Shown: positions 24,616-33,699, numbered from the stretch's first letter. The stretch: DNA of 64,000 bases from Pseudanabaena minima (GCF_051131155.1 NZ_CP159508.1:1798001-1862000); one strand, 5' to 3'. Numbers and translations are program-made. Notes: generated from the sequence alone by a model not told the origin.

Positions 24616-25686
24616 TTAGCGTTGTTCAGGATGACAAATTAGTGGGTTGCCACTATCACAAGTGTCATTAATCGCGGCGATTAACTCATATAAACGACCA
24701 AACCCATGTTGATTGAAGTGCATCGCTAAACGTGGCAAATCAATAATATGTGGCTCATTAGCCTCCTTGGGAAGAGCCGCACTACGTTCGATCTTGCCAC
24801 GGATTAAAATATCGCTGAAATTATCATTTAGGCGCTCTAAATGTTCATCAGTAATTTCAACATGCAACCGAATTACGAATAAATCCGCAACCCATCGACA
24901 AGAATGATAAACACTATAAAACGAAGCAATAAATTGGCAAGCTTCATCAATATCATCAGTAATTTTGTACAAACTGCGGTCTTCTTTAGTAATCAAACCT
25001 CTTTCAAGCAAATTATTCTGGACAAATACATCCCAATCATTCCAATAGTCACCATCTTTTTTATCCATTAGTACAATTGGGCGCGGCGTTGTCCGCCCTG
25101 TTTGGCAAAGTGTCAAACATTCAAAAAACTCATCTTGTGTACCAAAGCCCCCAGGGAAAAGCGCGATCGCATCACTTTCTTTTATAAAATATAATTTGCG
25201 CGTAAAGAAATAACGAAATCTGACTAGTCGTGAGGCTTCAGACAAAAATCCATTACTTGATTGCTCAAAGGGCAGGGTGATATTTAAGCCAAAGGAATTA
25301 TTACCTGCACCTTCATTACCAGCAGCCATGATGCCACCACCCGCACCAGTAATCACCATAAATCCTTGCTTGGTGATTTTTTCAGAAAACTCAAAAGCCT
25401 GACGATATTCAGGCGCATTCACATCAGTACGTGCTGAGCCAAAGATGCTCACTTTTCGATTAAAGCGATGAGGATAAAACATAGCAATCGCTTTTTGCAT
25501 ATCTTGCAAAGATCCCGCTAGGATTTTCCAGTCTAAGCGCTCTGCCTCGGCTTGACTCAGTTGGGTGATCGCTTTTAAGGCACTGTAAATTAGCTCTCCA
25601 TGCTCAGTTGATTCAAGACTACTAACTAGCTTATGTAAATCATGAGAAAGAGCTTCGATGTCTGAACTTGAAGGAATTTTAGCCAT
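24616..25686 (-). CDS. LOG-family protein (lysine-decarboxylase-like fold)
   Basis: This 356-residue protein has the nucleotide-binding core of the LOG/YgdH family: VSIFGSARTDVNAPEY, VITGAGGGIMAAGNEGAG, and the signature ALFPGGFGTQDEFFE at about 177-191. LOG enzymes hydrolyse the ribosyl bond of nucleoside 5'-monophosphates. In plants this releases cytokinins. Bacterial members act on AMP-type substrates or are structural relatives. It is longer than simple LOGs (about 200 residues). It has an N-terminal helical extension (1-80) and a C-terminal part (260-356), as in the larger cyanobacterial form. It stands alone on the minus strand with no operon partner. Confidence 0.85.
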   Translation of the reverse strand: MAKIPSSSDIEALSHDLHKLVSSLESTEHGELIYSALKAITQLSQAEAERLDWKILAGSLQDMQKAIAMFYPHRFNRKVSIFGSARTDVNAPEYRQAFEFSEKITKQGFMVITGAGGGIMAAGNEGAGNNSFGLNITLPFEQSSNGFLSEASRLVRFRYFFTRKLYFIKESDAIALFPGGFGTQDEFFECLTLCQTGRTTPRPIVLMDKKDGDYWNDWDVFVQNNLLERGLITKEDRSLYKITDDIDEACQFIASFYSVYHSCRWVADLFVIRLHVEITDEHLERLNDNFSDILIRGKIERSAALPKEANEPHIIDLPRLAMHFNQHGFGRLYELIAAINDTCDSGNPLICHPEQR

Positions 25687-25896
25687 ATAGATTAATATTA
25701 AGCCGCGTTTGGCATGTGATCGCCCCCCAATATCATAGAGCGTTTACTTCTCCCTTCTTTATCTATGATGGCGAGGCAAAGCCTCACCACCACAAATAGG
25801 TTCTTCATTTTACGGCTAATTCCTAATGTTAATTGTTTGCCTTTTGATAGGATAATAAGTAAGTAATAAAAATTAACAAAAAATTAATACTCAGCT

Positions 25897-26196
25897 ATGG
25901 CAAACATTACGTTTGTGAATGAAGGAAAAGAGGCGATCGCTATGGACGGCGTAAACCTTCGCATAAAAGCTCTCGAAAACAACATCGACATTTATAAATT
26001 TGTTGCGAAGCTCACTAACTGTAATGGTTATGGACAATGTGCTACCTGTGTCGTAGAAATTGTTGAAGGACTCGATAATCTCTCTCCAAAAACAGAATTT
26101 GAGCTAAAGAAGCTCAAGAACAAACCTGATAATTACCGTCTAGCCTGTCAAACCTTGGTAAATCAAGGAAACGTAAGTGTAAAGACAAAACCATAG
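25897..26196 (+). CDS. 2Fe-2S ferredoxin
   Basis: This is a 99-residue soluble iron-sulfur protein. Cysteines C42, C48 and C51 in NCNGYGQCATC and C84 in RLACQT give the C-x5-C-x2-C...C pattern of the adrenodoxin/bacterial-type 2Fe-2S fold. Plant-type PetF has C-x4-C-x2-C, so this is not the main photosynthetic ferredoxin. It carries electrons in the cytoplasm, and its partner is not shown by the context. It is a monocistronic plus-strand gene with an AT-rich leader. A long palindrome follows it at 26273. Confidence 0.88.
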   Translation: MANITFVNEGKEAIAMDGVNLRIKALENNIDIYKFVAKLTNCNGYGQCATCVVEIVEGLDNLSPKTEFELKKLKNKPDNYRLACQTLVNQGNVSVKTKP

Positions 26197-26272
26197 TTTT
26201 TAGGTGACACAACTAAAATCTAATGTAAGCAATAGCTAATATAGTAGTTCTATATCATTTGTGGATTTTTTG

Positions 26273-26315
26273 GGTTGGAGGAAGGACACCCCGAAAGGTC
26301 GTCCTTCCTCCAACC
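26273..26315. repeat. Long intergenic palindrome (possible terminator)
   Basis: GGTTGGAGGAAGGAC (26273-26287) pairs perfectly with its complement at 26301-26315 round an inner ACC...GGT stem. It lies 77 nt past the ferredoxin stop. Imperfect repeats of AATAGCTAAT flank it on both sides. Confidence 0.6.
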
Positions 26316-26466
26316 ATTTAGGATTGCTATAGCTAATGGCTATTAGCTATTGGCTAAAGATGTGCGGTAAAACGTACCCCGTAGCAATATGCATAAGCAG
26401 ACGATCAGTGCTACGTTAAACTAGAATAATTGTCTATGAATCCTTTAGGCGACAGAGAAACCCCCT

Positions 26467-27597
26467 ATGGCGCGTGATTATTACGAAATCCTCGGAGTTG
26501 ATCGCAATACTGACAAAGAGGAAATCAAACGAGCATATCGACGTTTAGCTCGAAAATATCACCCCGATGTCAACAAAGAAGCGGGGGCAGATGAACGATT
26601 TAAAGAAATTAACCGTGCTTATGAGGTTCTCTCAGAGCCAGAAACCCGTGCAAGATATGATCGCTTTGGCGAAGCTGGCGTATCAAGTGGGGGTGGTGGA
26701 TCGCCCGATATGGGAGATATGGGTGGATTTGCCGATATCTTTGAGAGCTTCTTTAGTGGCTTTTCTAACACGGGGCAACAACAAGCACGTCGCCGCAGTG
26801 GTCCCACTCGCGGAGAAGATCTACGTTTTGATCTGAAATTAGAGTTTCGCGAAGCAGTTTTTGGTGGTGAGAAACAAATCAAAATTTCCCATCTAGAAAC
26901 CTGTGGAACTTGTAGTGGTACTGGTGCAAAGCCGGGGACTCGTCCTCGCACCTGCGGAACCTGTAGCGGTACTGGGCAAGTGCGCCGAGCGACACGTACA
27001 CCCTTTGGTAGTTTTACTCAAGTATCTACCTGTCCAACTTGTAACGGCACTGGTCAAACCATTGAGGACAAGTGTGAAAGCTGTAATGGTCTGGGACTAA
27101 ATCAAGTTACCAAAAAACTTAAAATCACGATTCCCGCAGGTGTCGATAGTGGAACCAGATTAAGGGTATCCAGTGAAGGTGATGCGGGGCAACGTGGTGG
27201 TCCATCAGGTGACCTCTATGTTTACTTGTTTGTACAAGCAGACAATGAATTTGAACGTGAAGGCATCAATGTTTTATCAGAGATCAAAATTAGCTATTTA
27301 CAAGCAATTTTGGGTGACAAAATTGCAATTAATACTGTAGATGGCAAGAAGCCTCTCACGATTCCCGCAGGGACACAACCAGATACAGTCTTGACACTAG
27401 AGGGCTTGGGCGTGCCGAAGTTAGGCAATCCTGTCGCTCGTGGAGACCATTTGATTAGAATCAAAATTGATATTCCCACTAAGATCGGTAGTGAAGAACG
27501 CGAAGTCCTTGAAAAGCTTAAGGAAAAGCAATTTGGTAACACAGCTAAAGGTGGTATTAGTGACATTTTAGGCGGTATATTCGGTAACCAAAAATAA
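26467..27597 (+). CDS. dnaJ: Chaperone protein DnaJ
   Basis: This is a full-length type I Hsp40 of 376 residues, the co-chaperone that delivers unfolded protein to DnaK and triggers its ATPase. The J domain (4-66) has HPD at 32-34. A Gly/Phe-rich linker covers about 70-110. Four zinc repeats follow: CGTCSGTG (146-153), CGTCSGTG (163-170), CPTCNGTG (189-196) and CESCNGLG (203-210), then the C-terminal substrate domains. No grpE or dnaK is adjacent. The stop codon lies inside the terminator palindrome at 27594. Confidence 0.97.
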   Translation: MARDYYEILGVDRNTDKEEIKRAYRRLARKYHPDVNKEAGADERFKEINRAYEVLSEPETRARYDRFGEAGVSSGGGGSPDMGDMGGFADIFESFFSGFSNTGQQQARRRSGPTRGEDLRFDLKLEFREAVFGGEKQIKISHLETCGTCSGTGAKPGTRPRTCGTCSGTGQVRRATRTPFGSFTQVSTCPTCNGTGQTIEDKCESCNGLGLNQVTKKLKITIPAGVDSGTRLRVSSEGDAGQRGGPSGDLYVYLFVQADNEFEREGINVLSEIKISYLQAILGDKIAINTVDGKKPLTIPAGTQPDTVLTLEGLGVPKLGNPVARGDHLIRIKIDIPTKIGSEEREVLEKLKEKQFGNTAKGGISDILGGIFGNQK

Positions 27598-27646
27598 ATA
27601 CACTTAAAAAAGCCTTGCTTCGCAAGGCTTTTTTAAGTGTATTTAT
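27594..27646 (+). terminator. Terminator palindrome overlapping the dnaJ stop codon
   Basis: Arms of 25 nt (27594-27618 and 27622-27646) pair perfectly round a TTC loop. The inner stem is GCCTTGC/GCAAGGC and is followed by a T-run, TTTTTT. The dnaJ TAA (27595-27597) is within the left arm. Confidence 0.85.
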
Positions 27647-27679
27647 ATAATGTTCTTTTAAAGATTACGACAAAGATAT

Positions 27680-27913
27680 ATGTGCATTCAGGCAATTAAA
27701 TCAATCGATTTACGTGGTGTTCCCTGTCCGCTCAGTTTTGTGCGTGCAAAATTGCACCTCGAAAAGCTGGAGACTGGACAATTGATGGAAGTCCTGTTAG
27801 ATGGTGGTGAGCCGATTGAGCAAGTTCCTAATAGCCTGATCTCTGACGGTCATCAGGTCAAAGGCATTGAAGAGCGCGATCGCTTTTTTGCTGTGACAGT
27901 CCAAAAAGCATGA
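27680..27913 (+). CDS. TusA/SirA-like sulfur-carrier family protein
   Basis: This 77-residue protein has the two-layer fold pattern of TusA: SIDLRGVPCPLSFVRAKLHLEKL, then GQLMEVLLDGGEPIEQVPNSL and a final strand FAVTVQKA. TusA hands sulfur from cysteine desulfurase to tRNA or molybdenum-cofactor enzymes through the Cys of a CPxP motif. Here C16 is present, but the motif reads CPLS, lacking the second Pro. It starts 34 nt after the dnaJ terminator and ends 13 nt before rsgA, so it is likely co-transcribed with rsgA. Its sulfur target cannot be told from context. Confidence 0.85.
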   Translation: MCIQAIKSIDLRGVPCPLSFVRAKLHLEKLETGQLMEVLLDGGEPIEQVPNSLISDGHQVKGIEERDRFFAVTVQKA

Positions 27914-27926
27914 TGCAAATTATCTT

Positions 27927-29000
27927 ATGTTGGCTATAACAGGTACAGTCTTGGCTGTACAAGCCAACTATTATCGTGTCATGTTAGATCAAGCTTTCAG
28001 TCTAGAGTTGCTTGATGAGTATGGACAAAAGTATAGTCAGGTTATTGATGAACTGCTCTGCACCCGTCGGGCGCGACTCAAAAAAATTGGACAACAGATC
28101 TGTGTAGGCGATCGCGTCATTGTTGAGGAGCCAGACTGGCAAGGCAGACGTGGAGCCATATCAGAAGTATCTCCCCGTCGTAATCTACTCGATCGCCCAA
28201 CTGTAGCAAATGTTGATCGCATTCTATTAGTTTTTGCTTTAGCTGAACCAAGTCTCGATCCACATCAACTAAGTCGCTTTTTAGTAAAAGCCGAAAGTAC
28301 TCAAGTTGATGTTTTATTGTGTCTCAACAAACGCGATTTGGTTAATGATGCGATATGGATGACATGGTGCGATCGCCTAAAGTCTTGGGGTTATTCACCG
28401 ATTGCAATTAGCACTTATACCAAAGAAGGGCTTGACGAACTAGCGCAACATTTACAGACTGGTGTAACCGTCGTGGCAGGACAGTCAGGTGTTGGCAAAT
28501 CTAGCCTAATTAATCTATTAATCCCGAATTTAAAAGTGCGTGTTGGTGAAGTTTCTCAACGATTAGGACATGGAAAACATACGACCCGACATGTCGAGTT
28601 ATTTACTTTGCCTGCGGGCGGATATCTTGCTGATACTCCGGGTTTTATGCAACCTAATTTGACGGTTACACCACAAAAATTAGCAGATTGTTTTCCTGAA
28701 GCAAGACAAAGATTAGCTTCAGGAGATATTTGTCATTTTAATAATTGTTTACATCGCCGCGATGAACCAGATTGCGTGGTGCGCGGAGATTGGGAACGTT
28801 ACGAGCATTACTTAGCATATTTAGAAGAGGCGATCGCCTATCAACAAAAACTAAAAAATACAGCCAATGCGGATGCTTCTGTCAAAGTCAAAGACACTAG
28901 TGATGGTAAGCAACAACAGGAGCCAAGGTTACTGAAAAAGCGCTATCGCCGAGAGTCCCGTCGCAGTGAACATCAAAATTTGGATACAGATGATGATTAA
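27927..29000 (+). CDS. rsgA: Ribosome small-subunit-dependent GTPase A (RsgA/YjeQ)
   Basis: This is a 357-residue circularly permuted GTPase that checks late 30S ribosome assembly. An N-terminal OB fold (about 1-90) precedes motifs in permuted order: G4 NKRD (134-137), G1 GQSGVGKSS (185-193), G2 threonines at 219-220, G3 DTPG (236-239). A zinc finger (C269, C274, H276, C283 in ICHFNNCLHRRDEPDCVV) follows, then a basic tail. The order and length are normal. The stop codon lies in the left arm of the 28992-29036 palindrome. Confidence 0.96.
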   Translation: MLAITGTVLAVQANYYRVMLDQAFSLELLDEYGQKYSQVIDELLCTRRARLKKIGQQICVGDRVIVEEPDWQGRRGAISEVSPRRNLLDRPTVANVDRILLVFALAEPSLDPHQLSRFLVKAESTQVDVLLCLNKRDLVNDAIWMTWCDRLKSWGYSPIAISTYTKEGLDELAQHLQTGVTVVAGQSGVGKSSLINLLIPNLKVRVGEVSQRLGHGKHTTRHVELFTLPAGGYLADTPGFMQPNLTVTPQKLADCFPEARQRLASGDICHFNNCLHRRDEPDCVVRGDWERYEHYLAYLEEAIAYQQKLKNTANADASVKVKDTSDGKQQQEPRLLKKRYRRESRRSEHQNLDTDDD

Positions 29001-29036
29001 ATATAGACGAGCTTAGCTCGTCTATATTTAATCATC
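28992..29036 (+). terminator. Palindrome overlapping the rsgA stop codon
   Basis: Arms of 21 nt (28992-29012 and 29016-29036) pair perfectly round a TTA loop. The left arm contains the last two sense codons and the TAA of rsgA. It probably ends rsgA transcripts, although the 3' T-run is poor. Confidence 0.7.
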
Positions 29037-29114
29037 ACGCGATTACAAGGCACGATATAGTATCTAACGAGCTTCAAGCTTATTGCCCAATCGAAGGTCG
29101 TATCTTAATCACAC

Positions 29115-29789
29115 ATGAAGAAGTATATTTCCCTTGCTGCTGGTTTAGTCTTATTTGCAGTCAGTTCTTGCACTACGTCTACGCCCATAGCCAATAATGC
29201 AACTCCCACAGTAGCTGCAACATCTACAGCTACCCCCTCAGCAAAACCTGATGACAAGCCTTCTGAAAAGCCTAAGGACAGTAAAAGTACGCCTGAAGCC
29301 AAAACAGACAATAAGACCACAAGTACTAATGCTTGGCAGGATTACAAATCATCGGCTGGGAAATTTAGTATCCAATTACCTAGTAAGCCGCAAGAGCAAT
29401 CTCAAGACCAAAAAACTGATGTGGGAACAATCAAGCTGAATATGGTGATTGCTGAAGCCAATGATTCAGGATATTTTGTGGGCTATGCTGATTTCCCTAA
29501 CAAAATTGCCAATCCTGCTGATATCCAAAAAGGGTTAGCAGATTCTGTCAAAGGTTCAGTTTCTAATCTCAAAGGCGAAATCAAGTCTGAAAAAGAATAC
29601 TTACTTGGAGATATACCTTGTCGCGATTTTGAGGCAAGTGGCAAAGTTCAAACTACAGATGTGTCAATGAAGGGAAGATTTTGTCTGGCGGACAATCGTT
29701 TGTATCAAGTATTTGCATTAGGGGCTGCCGATAAAATTGCCGCATCTGATGTCGATCGCTTTATTACTTCTTTCAAGATTGAGAAATAA
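29115..29789 (+). CDS. Lipoprotein of unknown function
   Basis: This 224-residue exported protein has a signal peptide MKKYISLAAGLVLFAVSSC ending in lipobox VSSC (16-19), so Cys19 should carry lipid. A long linker rich in Thr, Pro, Lys and Ser follows (20-72). The domain from about 74 on begins WQDYKSSAGKFSIQLPSKPQEQ and ends VDRFITSFKIEK. This is a single alpha/beta unit of the kind found in many cyanobacterial lipoproteins, with two Cys (CRDFEASG, FCLADN) that might pair. Role unknown. It is convergent with ctaE and shares a two-way terminator with it. Confidence 0.8.
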   Translation: MKKYISLAAGLVLFAVSSCTTSTPIANNATPTVAATSTATPSAKPDDKPSEKPKDSKSTPEAKTDNKTTSTNAWQDYKSSAGKFSIQLPSKPQEQSQDQKTDVGTIKLNMVIAEANDSGYFVGYADFPNKIANPADIQKGLADSVKGSVSNLKGEIKSEKEYLLGDIPCRDFEASGKVQTTDVSMKGRFCLADNRLYQVFALGAADKIAASDVDRFITSFKIEK

Positions 29790-29799
29790 ATTTTGCTTT

Positions 29800-29834
29800 A
29801 AAAAAGAGGCGACGCAATGCGTCGCCTCTTTTTT
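29800..29834. terminator. Bidirectional terminator between lipoprotein gene and ctaE
   Basis: AAAAAAGAGGCGACGC (29800-29815) and its perfect complement (29819-29834) flank an AAT loop. With A-runs on one side and T-runs on the other it would work for both convergent genes. Confidence 0.85.
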
Positions 29835-29839
29835 GTTGT

Positions 29840-30463
29840 CTACAGAATGTAAAGCAATAAAAATAATACAATCCAGACAATATCGACAAAGTGCCAATAT
29901 ACAGAGGCAGCTTCGATACCAAAATGACTAGTGTTGCTGTAGTGACCAGTTTTAAGCGATCGCACTAGCACTGCGGCAATTAGCGACAGACCGATAATTA
30001 CGTGCAAACCGTGAAAGCCTGTTAAGACATAAAAGGTGCTAGCGAACAGGTTTGTGGTCAGTCCAAACTCTAGATGTTGGTACTCATAGATCTGCCCAGC
30101 TATGAAGATCGCGCCCATAACGAATGTGGAGAGAAACCATAGTTGAGCCGCTTTGACTTTATTTTCTTTGATTGCGTGATCGGCTTGATGAATTACAAAA
30201 CTACTTGATACCAGAATAATTGTATTGATCCCTGGTAAGAGAAGTTCGAGTTCGGGAGTACCTTCAGGCGGCCAAGACGTGGCAACTGAGCGAAAAGTCA
30301 AATAAGCAGCAAACAAACCAAAAAACAGCATTCCTTCAGAAATCAGGAAAACAATCAAGCCAAAAACCCTTAGATCTGGATGTTCAGCATGACCAGCTTC
30401 GGCGGCATGAGCATGAATTGCTTCATCTTGAGTTGTTGTAACTGGAGCGATCGATCCTTGCAT
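29840..30463 (-). CDS. ctaE: Cytochrome c oxidase subunit III
   Basis: This 207-residue membrane protein of the aa3-type terminal oxidase has about five hydrophobic helices. Recognisable stretches are LRVFGLIVFLISEGMLFFGLF, GINTIILVSSSFVIHQADHA, and TGFHGLHVIIGLSLI with its conserved Glu/His surroundings. The end reads YWHFVDIVWIVLFLLLYIL. This is the short bacterial form. Subunit III stabilises the catalytic core and affects proton uptake. It is the last gene of ctaC-D-E, 73 nt after ctaD, with a small hairpin between. Confidence 0.95.
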   Translation of the reverse strand: MQGSIAPVTTTQDEAIHAHAAEAGHAEHPDLRVFGLIVFLISEGMLFFGLFAAYLTFRSVATSWPPEGTPELELLLPGINTIILVSSSFVIHQADHAIKENKVKAAQLWFLSTFVMGAIFIAGQIYEYQHLEFGLTTNLFASTFYVLTGFHGLHVIIGLSLIAAVLVRSLKTGHYSNTSHFGIEAASVYWHFVDIVWIVLFLLLYIL

Positions 30464-30499
30464 AGATTAATGGTTGGATAAATGGATAGGATTAAATAC

Positions 30500-30518
30500 A
30501 AGGGGCTTAAAGCCCCTT
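30500..30518. terminator. Intercistronic hairpin between ctaD and ctaE
   Basis: AAGGGGCT-TAA-AGCCCCTT forms an 8-bp GC-rich stem in the ctaD-ctaE spacer. It could lower ctaE expression or protect the ctaCD message rather than end it fully. Confidence 0.5.
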
Positions 30519-30536
30519 ATTTAGGAAACTGGGAAA

Positions 30537-32204
30537 TTAGGTTGCAGCTTGAGATGCAGCGATCGCCTCTTTGCGAGCATCTTTATATTCTTCACCGTAG
30601 TCATAGGGACCATTCAATAAAACAGGCTCACCAACCCAGTTATGGGGAATTGGTGGTGAAGATGTTGTCCATTCTAGAGTCAAAGCATTCCAAGGGTTGT
30701 CAGGTGCTTGTTCGCCCTTAAACCAACTATAGACAGCATTGATTACAAAAGGAACTGTAGAAATCGCTAGTACAAAAGCTCCGATAGTACAAATTACATT
30801 GATTGGCGCAAATTGAGGATCGTACTGAGCCACGCGGCGCGGCATACCTTGCAAACCAAGAATATGCATCGGACCAAAAGTTAAGTGCATTCCAATAAAG
30901 GTCAGCACAAAATGTACCTTGCCCCAAAATTCATTCAACATCCGCCCCGTCATTTTCGGGAACCAGTGATATAGTCCTGCGTAAATGCCAAAAACGCTAC
31001 CACCAAAGAGAACATAGTGGAAGTGAGCAACTACAAAGTAAGTATCGTGAACATGGATATCAATCGGAGTTGAGCCAAGCATAACCCCACTCAAGCCACC
31101 GATTAGGAATGTAGAGATAAAGCCCATTGCAAATAGCAAAGGACTCTCTAAGCGCAACTTACCACCCCAAAGTGTAGCTACCCAACTAAATACCTTAATG
31201 CCAGTGGGTACGGCAACTAGCAACGTAGCCACCATAAAGAAGACCCGCAGCCAATCAGGTGTGCCACTGGTAAACATGTGGTGCGCCCATACAAACAAGC
31301 CCAAGGCACAAATCATCATGCTGGAATAGGCGATCGCCTTGTAACCAAAAATGGGTTTGCGGCTATGGGGTGGCAAAACTTCAGAAATGATCCCGAATAC
31401 AGGAAGAACCATTACATATACCGCAGGATGCGAATAGAACCAGAATAAATGTTGGTATACGACGGGATCACCGCCACCTGTGGGATTAAAGAAGTTTGTG
31501 CCGATCAACAGATCAAAGCCTAATAGCACCATTGCTCCTGCTAATACAGGTGTTGCCAAGAGAGCAAGTACTGAGGTTGCCATCATCGCCCAACAAAACA
31601 GGGGCATACTAAACAGATCCATCTCAGGCATCCGCATCGCCCAGATCGTGACAATGAAATTCACCGCTGCCAAGATCGAGGAGGTTCCCACCAAAATAAT
31701 GCTGCCAATCCAAATCGCTTGACCAACATGTTCATTGGTCAAAATACTCAATGGAGGATAGGCTGTCCAACCTGTTGAGGCAGGACCAAAGAAGAAGCTG
31801 CTCATCAGCAACAGCCCCGCAGGAATCGTCAACCAAAAGGCGATCGCATTTAAGCGAGGGAAAGCCATGTCACGCGCCCCAATCATTAAGGGGATTAGGT
31901 AGTTACCAAAACCACCTGTTACCGCAGGCACAATCCACAAAAAGATCATGACCGTGCCATGCATTGTGAACAAGCTGTTATAAAAAGCAGGATCGACTAA
32001 ATCTGAATCGGGTGTGGCAAGTTCTGCACGCACAACGGAGGCAAGCGCACCACCTACTAAATAAAACACGAAGGAAGTAACAAGATATTGAATCCCAATT
32101 ACTTTGTGATCAACGCTAAAAGTGAAGAATTCCCACCATGGGGTTTTGGTGGGTTCTGTTCCCGACGCGCCCGAATTTTGGGTTGGGGTGAGGGTTTGGG
32201 TCAT
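30537..32204 (-). CDS. ctaD: Cytochrome c oxidase subunit I
   Basis: This 555-residue catalytic subunit reduces oxygen to water while pumping protons. It has twelve predicted helices, haem and copper ligands in FTMHGTVMIFLW, the HPAVY region, and HDTYFVVAHFHYVLFGG. The helix VI motif is FYSHPAVYVMVLP. The Glu of the common HPEVY form is missing and a Tyr-Ser precedes the His, which places it with the A2-type haem-copper oxidases, where YS takes over the proton role. It starts after an 80-nt spacer from ctaC. The enzyme sits in the thylakoid and/or plasma membrane of cyanobacteria as the respiratory terminal oxidase. Confidence 0.97.
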   Translation of the reverse strand: MTQTLTPTQNSGASGTEPTKTPWWEFFTFSVDHKVIGIQYLVTSFVFYLVGGALASVVRAELATPDSDLVDPAFYNSLFTMHGTVMIFLWIVPAVTGGFGNYLIPLMIGARDMAFPRLNAIAFWLTIPAGLLLMSSFFFGPASTGWTAYPPLSILTNEHVGQAIWIGSIILVGTSSILAAVNFIVTIWAMRMPEMDLFSMPLFCWAMMATSVLALLATPVLAGAMVLLGFDLLIGTNFFNPTGGGDPVVYQHLFWFYSHPAVYVMVLPVFGIISEVLPPHSRKPIFGYKAIAYSSMMICALGLFVWAHHMFTSGTPDWLRVFFMVATLLVAVPTGIKVFSWVATLWGGKLRLESPLLFAMGFISTFLIGGLSGVMLGSTPIDIHVHDTYFVVAHFHYVLFGGSVFGIYAGLYHWFPKMTGRMLNEFWGKVHFVLTFIGMHLTFGPMHILGLQGMPRRVAQYDPQFAPINVICTIGAFVLAISTVPFVINAVYSWFKGEQAPDNPWNALTLEWTTSSPPIPHNWVGEPVLLNGPYDYGEEYKDARKEAIAASQAAT

Positions 32205-32282
32205 AGGAGAATGTTTGTAAAATAATTGCTGTTTTGGTGTTTAACAATCTGGACATAACCAAACTGGACTTAGCCAAATTTG

Positions 32283-33260
32283 TTAATGGTTCATCATCAT
32301 GTGTTGATGTTCGCCGCCGAGTTGAGCAACTTTTCCAGCTAGATATTCTTGCTCAGACATTTGCGATACTGGCGATCTTGAATTTGTCGCAACGATCGCT
32401 TCGGGATCATTACTTGCCACTTCTTGCTGCTCCTTTAACCATGATTGATAGTCTTCAGGGGTATCGATTACCATCGTGGTACGCATACCACCATGATAAG
32501 AACCACATAATTCAGCACAGACTACAGGGTATTCGCCAACAACACGGGGCGTAAATTCTAAGAAGGTTTCGCGTCCGGGGATCACATCTTGTTTGATGCG
32601 TAATTGGGGAACCCAAAAGGCATGAAGTACATCCACAGCATTCATGTTTAGGCGTACTTTTTTGCCAACTGGTACGTGGAGTTCAGCCGTCGCAATTTCA
32701 TCGGTATAGTTAAAAATCCATGCAAACTGCATCGCGCTCACATTGATTGCGATAACATCATCCCCACCAGCAGGAATTGTCCCCGCCATTAATGTCCCAT
32801 CGCTATTTGAGGATGCGAGAGTTGCTTTTGACATCGGCATTCCGCCTCTTTCATGTTTAGCCACAGTCTGATGCATTCCACCGTGAGCCATAGCATCAAG
32901 GTTTTGAGATCCTTGCATGGCGGTATACACATCAAAGCTATAAATGGCTACCCACATCACAATCATTGTGGGAATAGCTGTCCAAACTATTTCTAGGCTT
33001 AAGTTCTCATGGATAGCAGGTCCATCGGTATCATCACCCTTACGACGGCGAAACTTGATGATCGAATAGATCAAAATGCCTTCAACTATCAGGAAAAATC
33101 CGAAGGCGATCGCCAAAATCGTATTAAAAAGCCCGTCATATAAAACTGCTTCGTCACCTGCGGCAACTGGTAGTAATCCATTATTGCGGGCGTACCAAAT
33201 GCTAGCTGCAAAAATCAGCCCAATGATTACGACCACTGAAATTAAGTTGTTTTTTTTCAT
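32283..33260 (-). CDS. ctaC: Cytochrome c oxidase subunit II
   Basis: This 325-residue subunit takes electrons from cytochrome c or plastocyanin. A hydrophobic N-terminal segment and two more helices (about 47-68 and 95-115) anchor it. The soluble cupredoxin domain carries the CuA ligands: the His in DVLHAFWVPQLRIKQDVIPG and the set CAELCGSYHGGM. A Met/His-rich stretch (MAHGGMHQTVAKHERGGMPM) lies before the cupredoxin domain, and HQHMMMNH ends the protein. These may bind copper transiently. It is the first gene of ctaC-D-E. Confidence 0.96.
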   Translation of the reverse strand: MKKNNLISVVVIIGLIFAASIWYARNNGLLPVAAGDEAVLYDGLFNTILAIAFGFFLIVEGILIYSIIKFRRRKGDDTDGPAIHENLSLEIVWTAIPTMIVMWVAIYSFDVYTAMQGSQNLDAMAHGGMHQTVAKHERGGMPMSKATLASSNSDGTLMAGTIPAGGDDVIAINVSAMQFAWIFNYTDEIATAELHVPVGKKVRLNMNAVDVLHAFWVPQLRIKQDVIPGRETFLEFTPRVVGEYPVVCAELCGSYHGGMRTTMVIDTPEDYQSWLKEQQEVASNDPEAIVATNSRSPVSQMSEQEYLAGKVAQLGGEHQHMMMNH

Positions 33261-33469
33261 GACTAGGTTGCCCTATCTTGCTGCTCCTATAGAGTGGATC
33301 TCGGTCAATTGGAGCTTACTAGCAGCTCATTTCTAAATCAGGACAGACTGACATATGGTCTATCTTGTCACTTATTTCTAGAATGAGGGGCAATTGTTTG
33401 TAATCTTTTAGCAATTTCTTTGGGATCACTATGAAAATACAGCTATCGCCAAGTCTAACAGGGCATAAA

Positions 33470-33518
33470 AAGCAAGAATTGAATGGCGGCGCTTCGCGCC
33501 ACCATTCAATTCTTGCTT
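33470..33518. repeat. Long intergenic palindrome
   Basis: AAGCAAGAATTGAATGG (33470-33486) pairs with its complement at 33502-33518. After one C/A mismatch a GC tip follows, GGCGC-TTC-GCGCC. It has the same plan, variable AT-rich arms with a GC-rich tip, as the palindromes at 1236, 35634 and 36675. Confidence 0.7.
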
Positions 33519-33668
33519 GAGTGATCTTAAAAATATACTAATCGCAAATCTAAACAAAGCAAAATCTCTGAATTACAAAGCTTCAGCAAGCAAGATATCA
33601 AAAAAATCCTAGAATCATGGACGGATATCCTTTCATTCACCAAACCTGCATACCTTCATGGCTGAGAA

Positions 33669-33699
33669 TTTAAAAGTGTTACTTAGCAACACTTTTAAA
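33669..33699. repeat. Hairpin upstream of uvrC
   Basis: TTTAAAAGTGTT (33669-33680) pairs perfectly with AACACTTTTAAA (33688-33699). It lies 60 nt before the uvrC start and may shape its leader. Confidence 0.5.
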
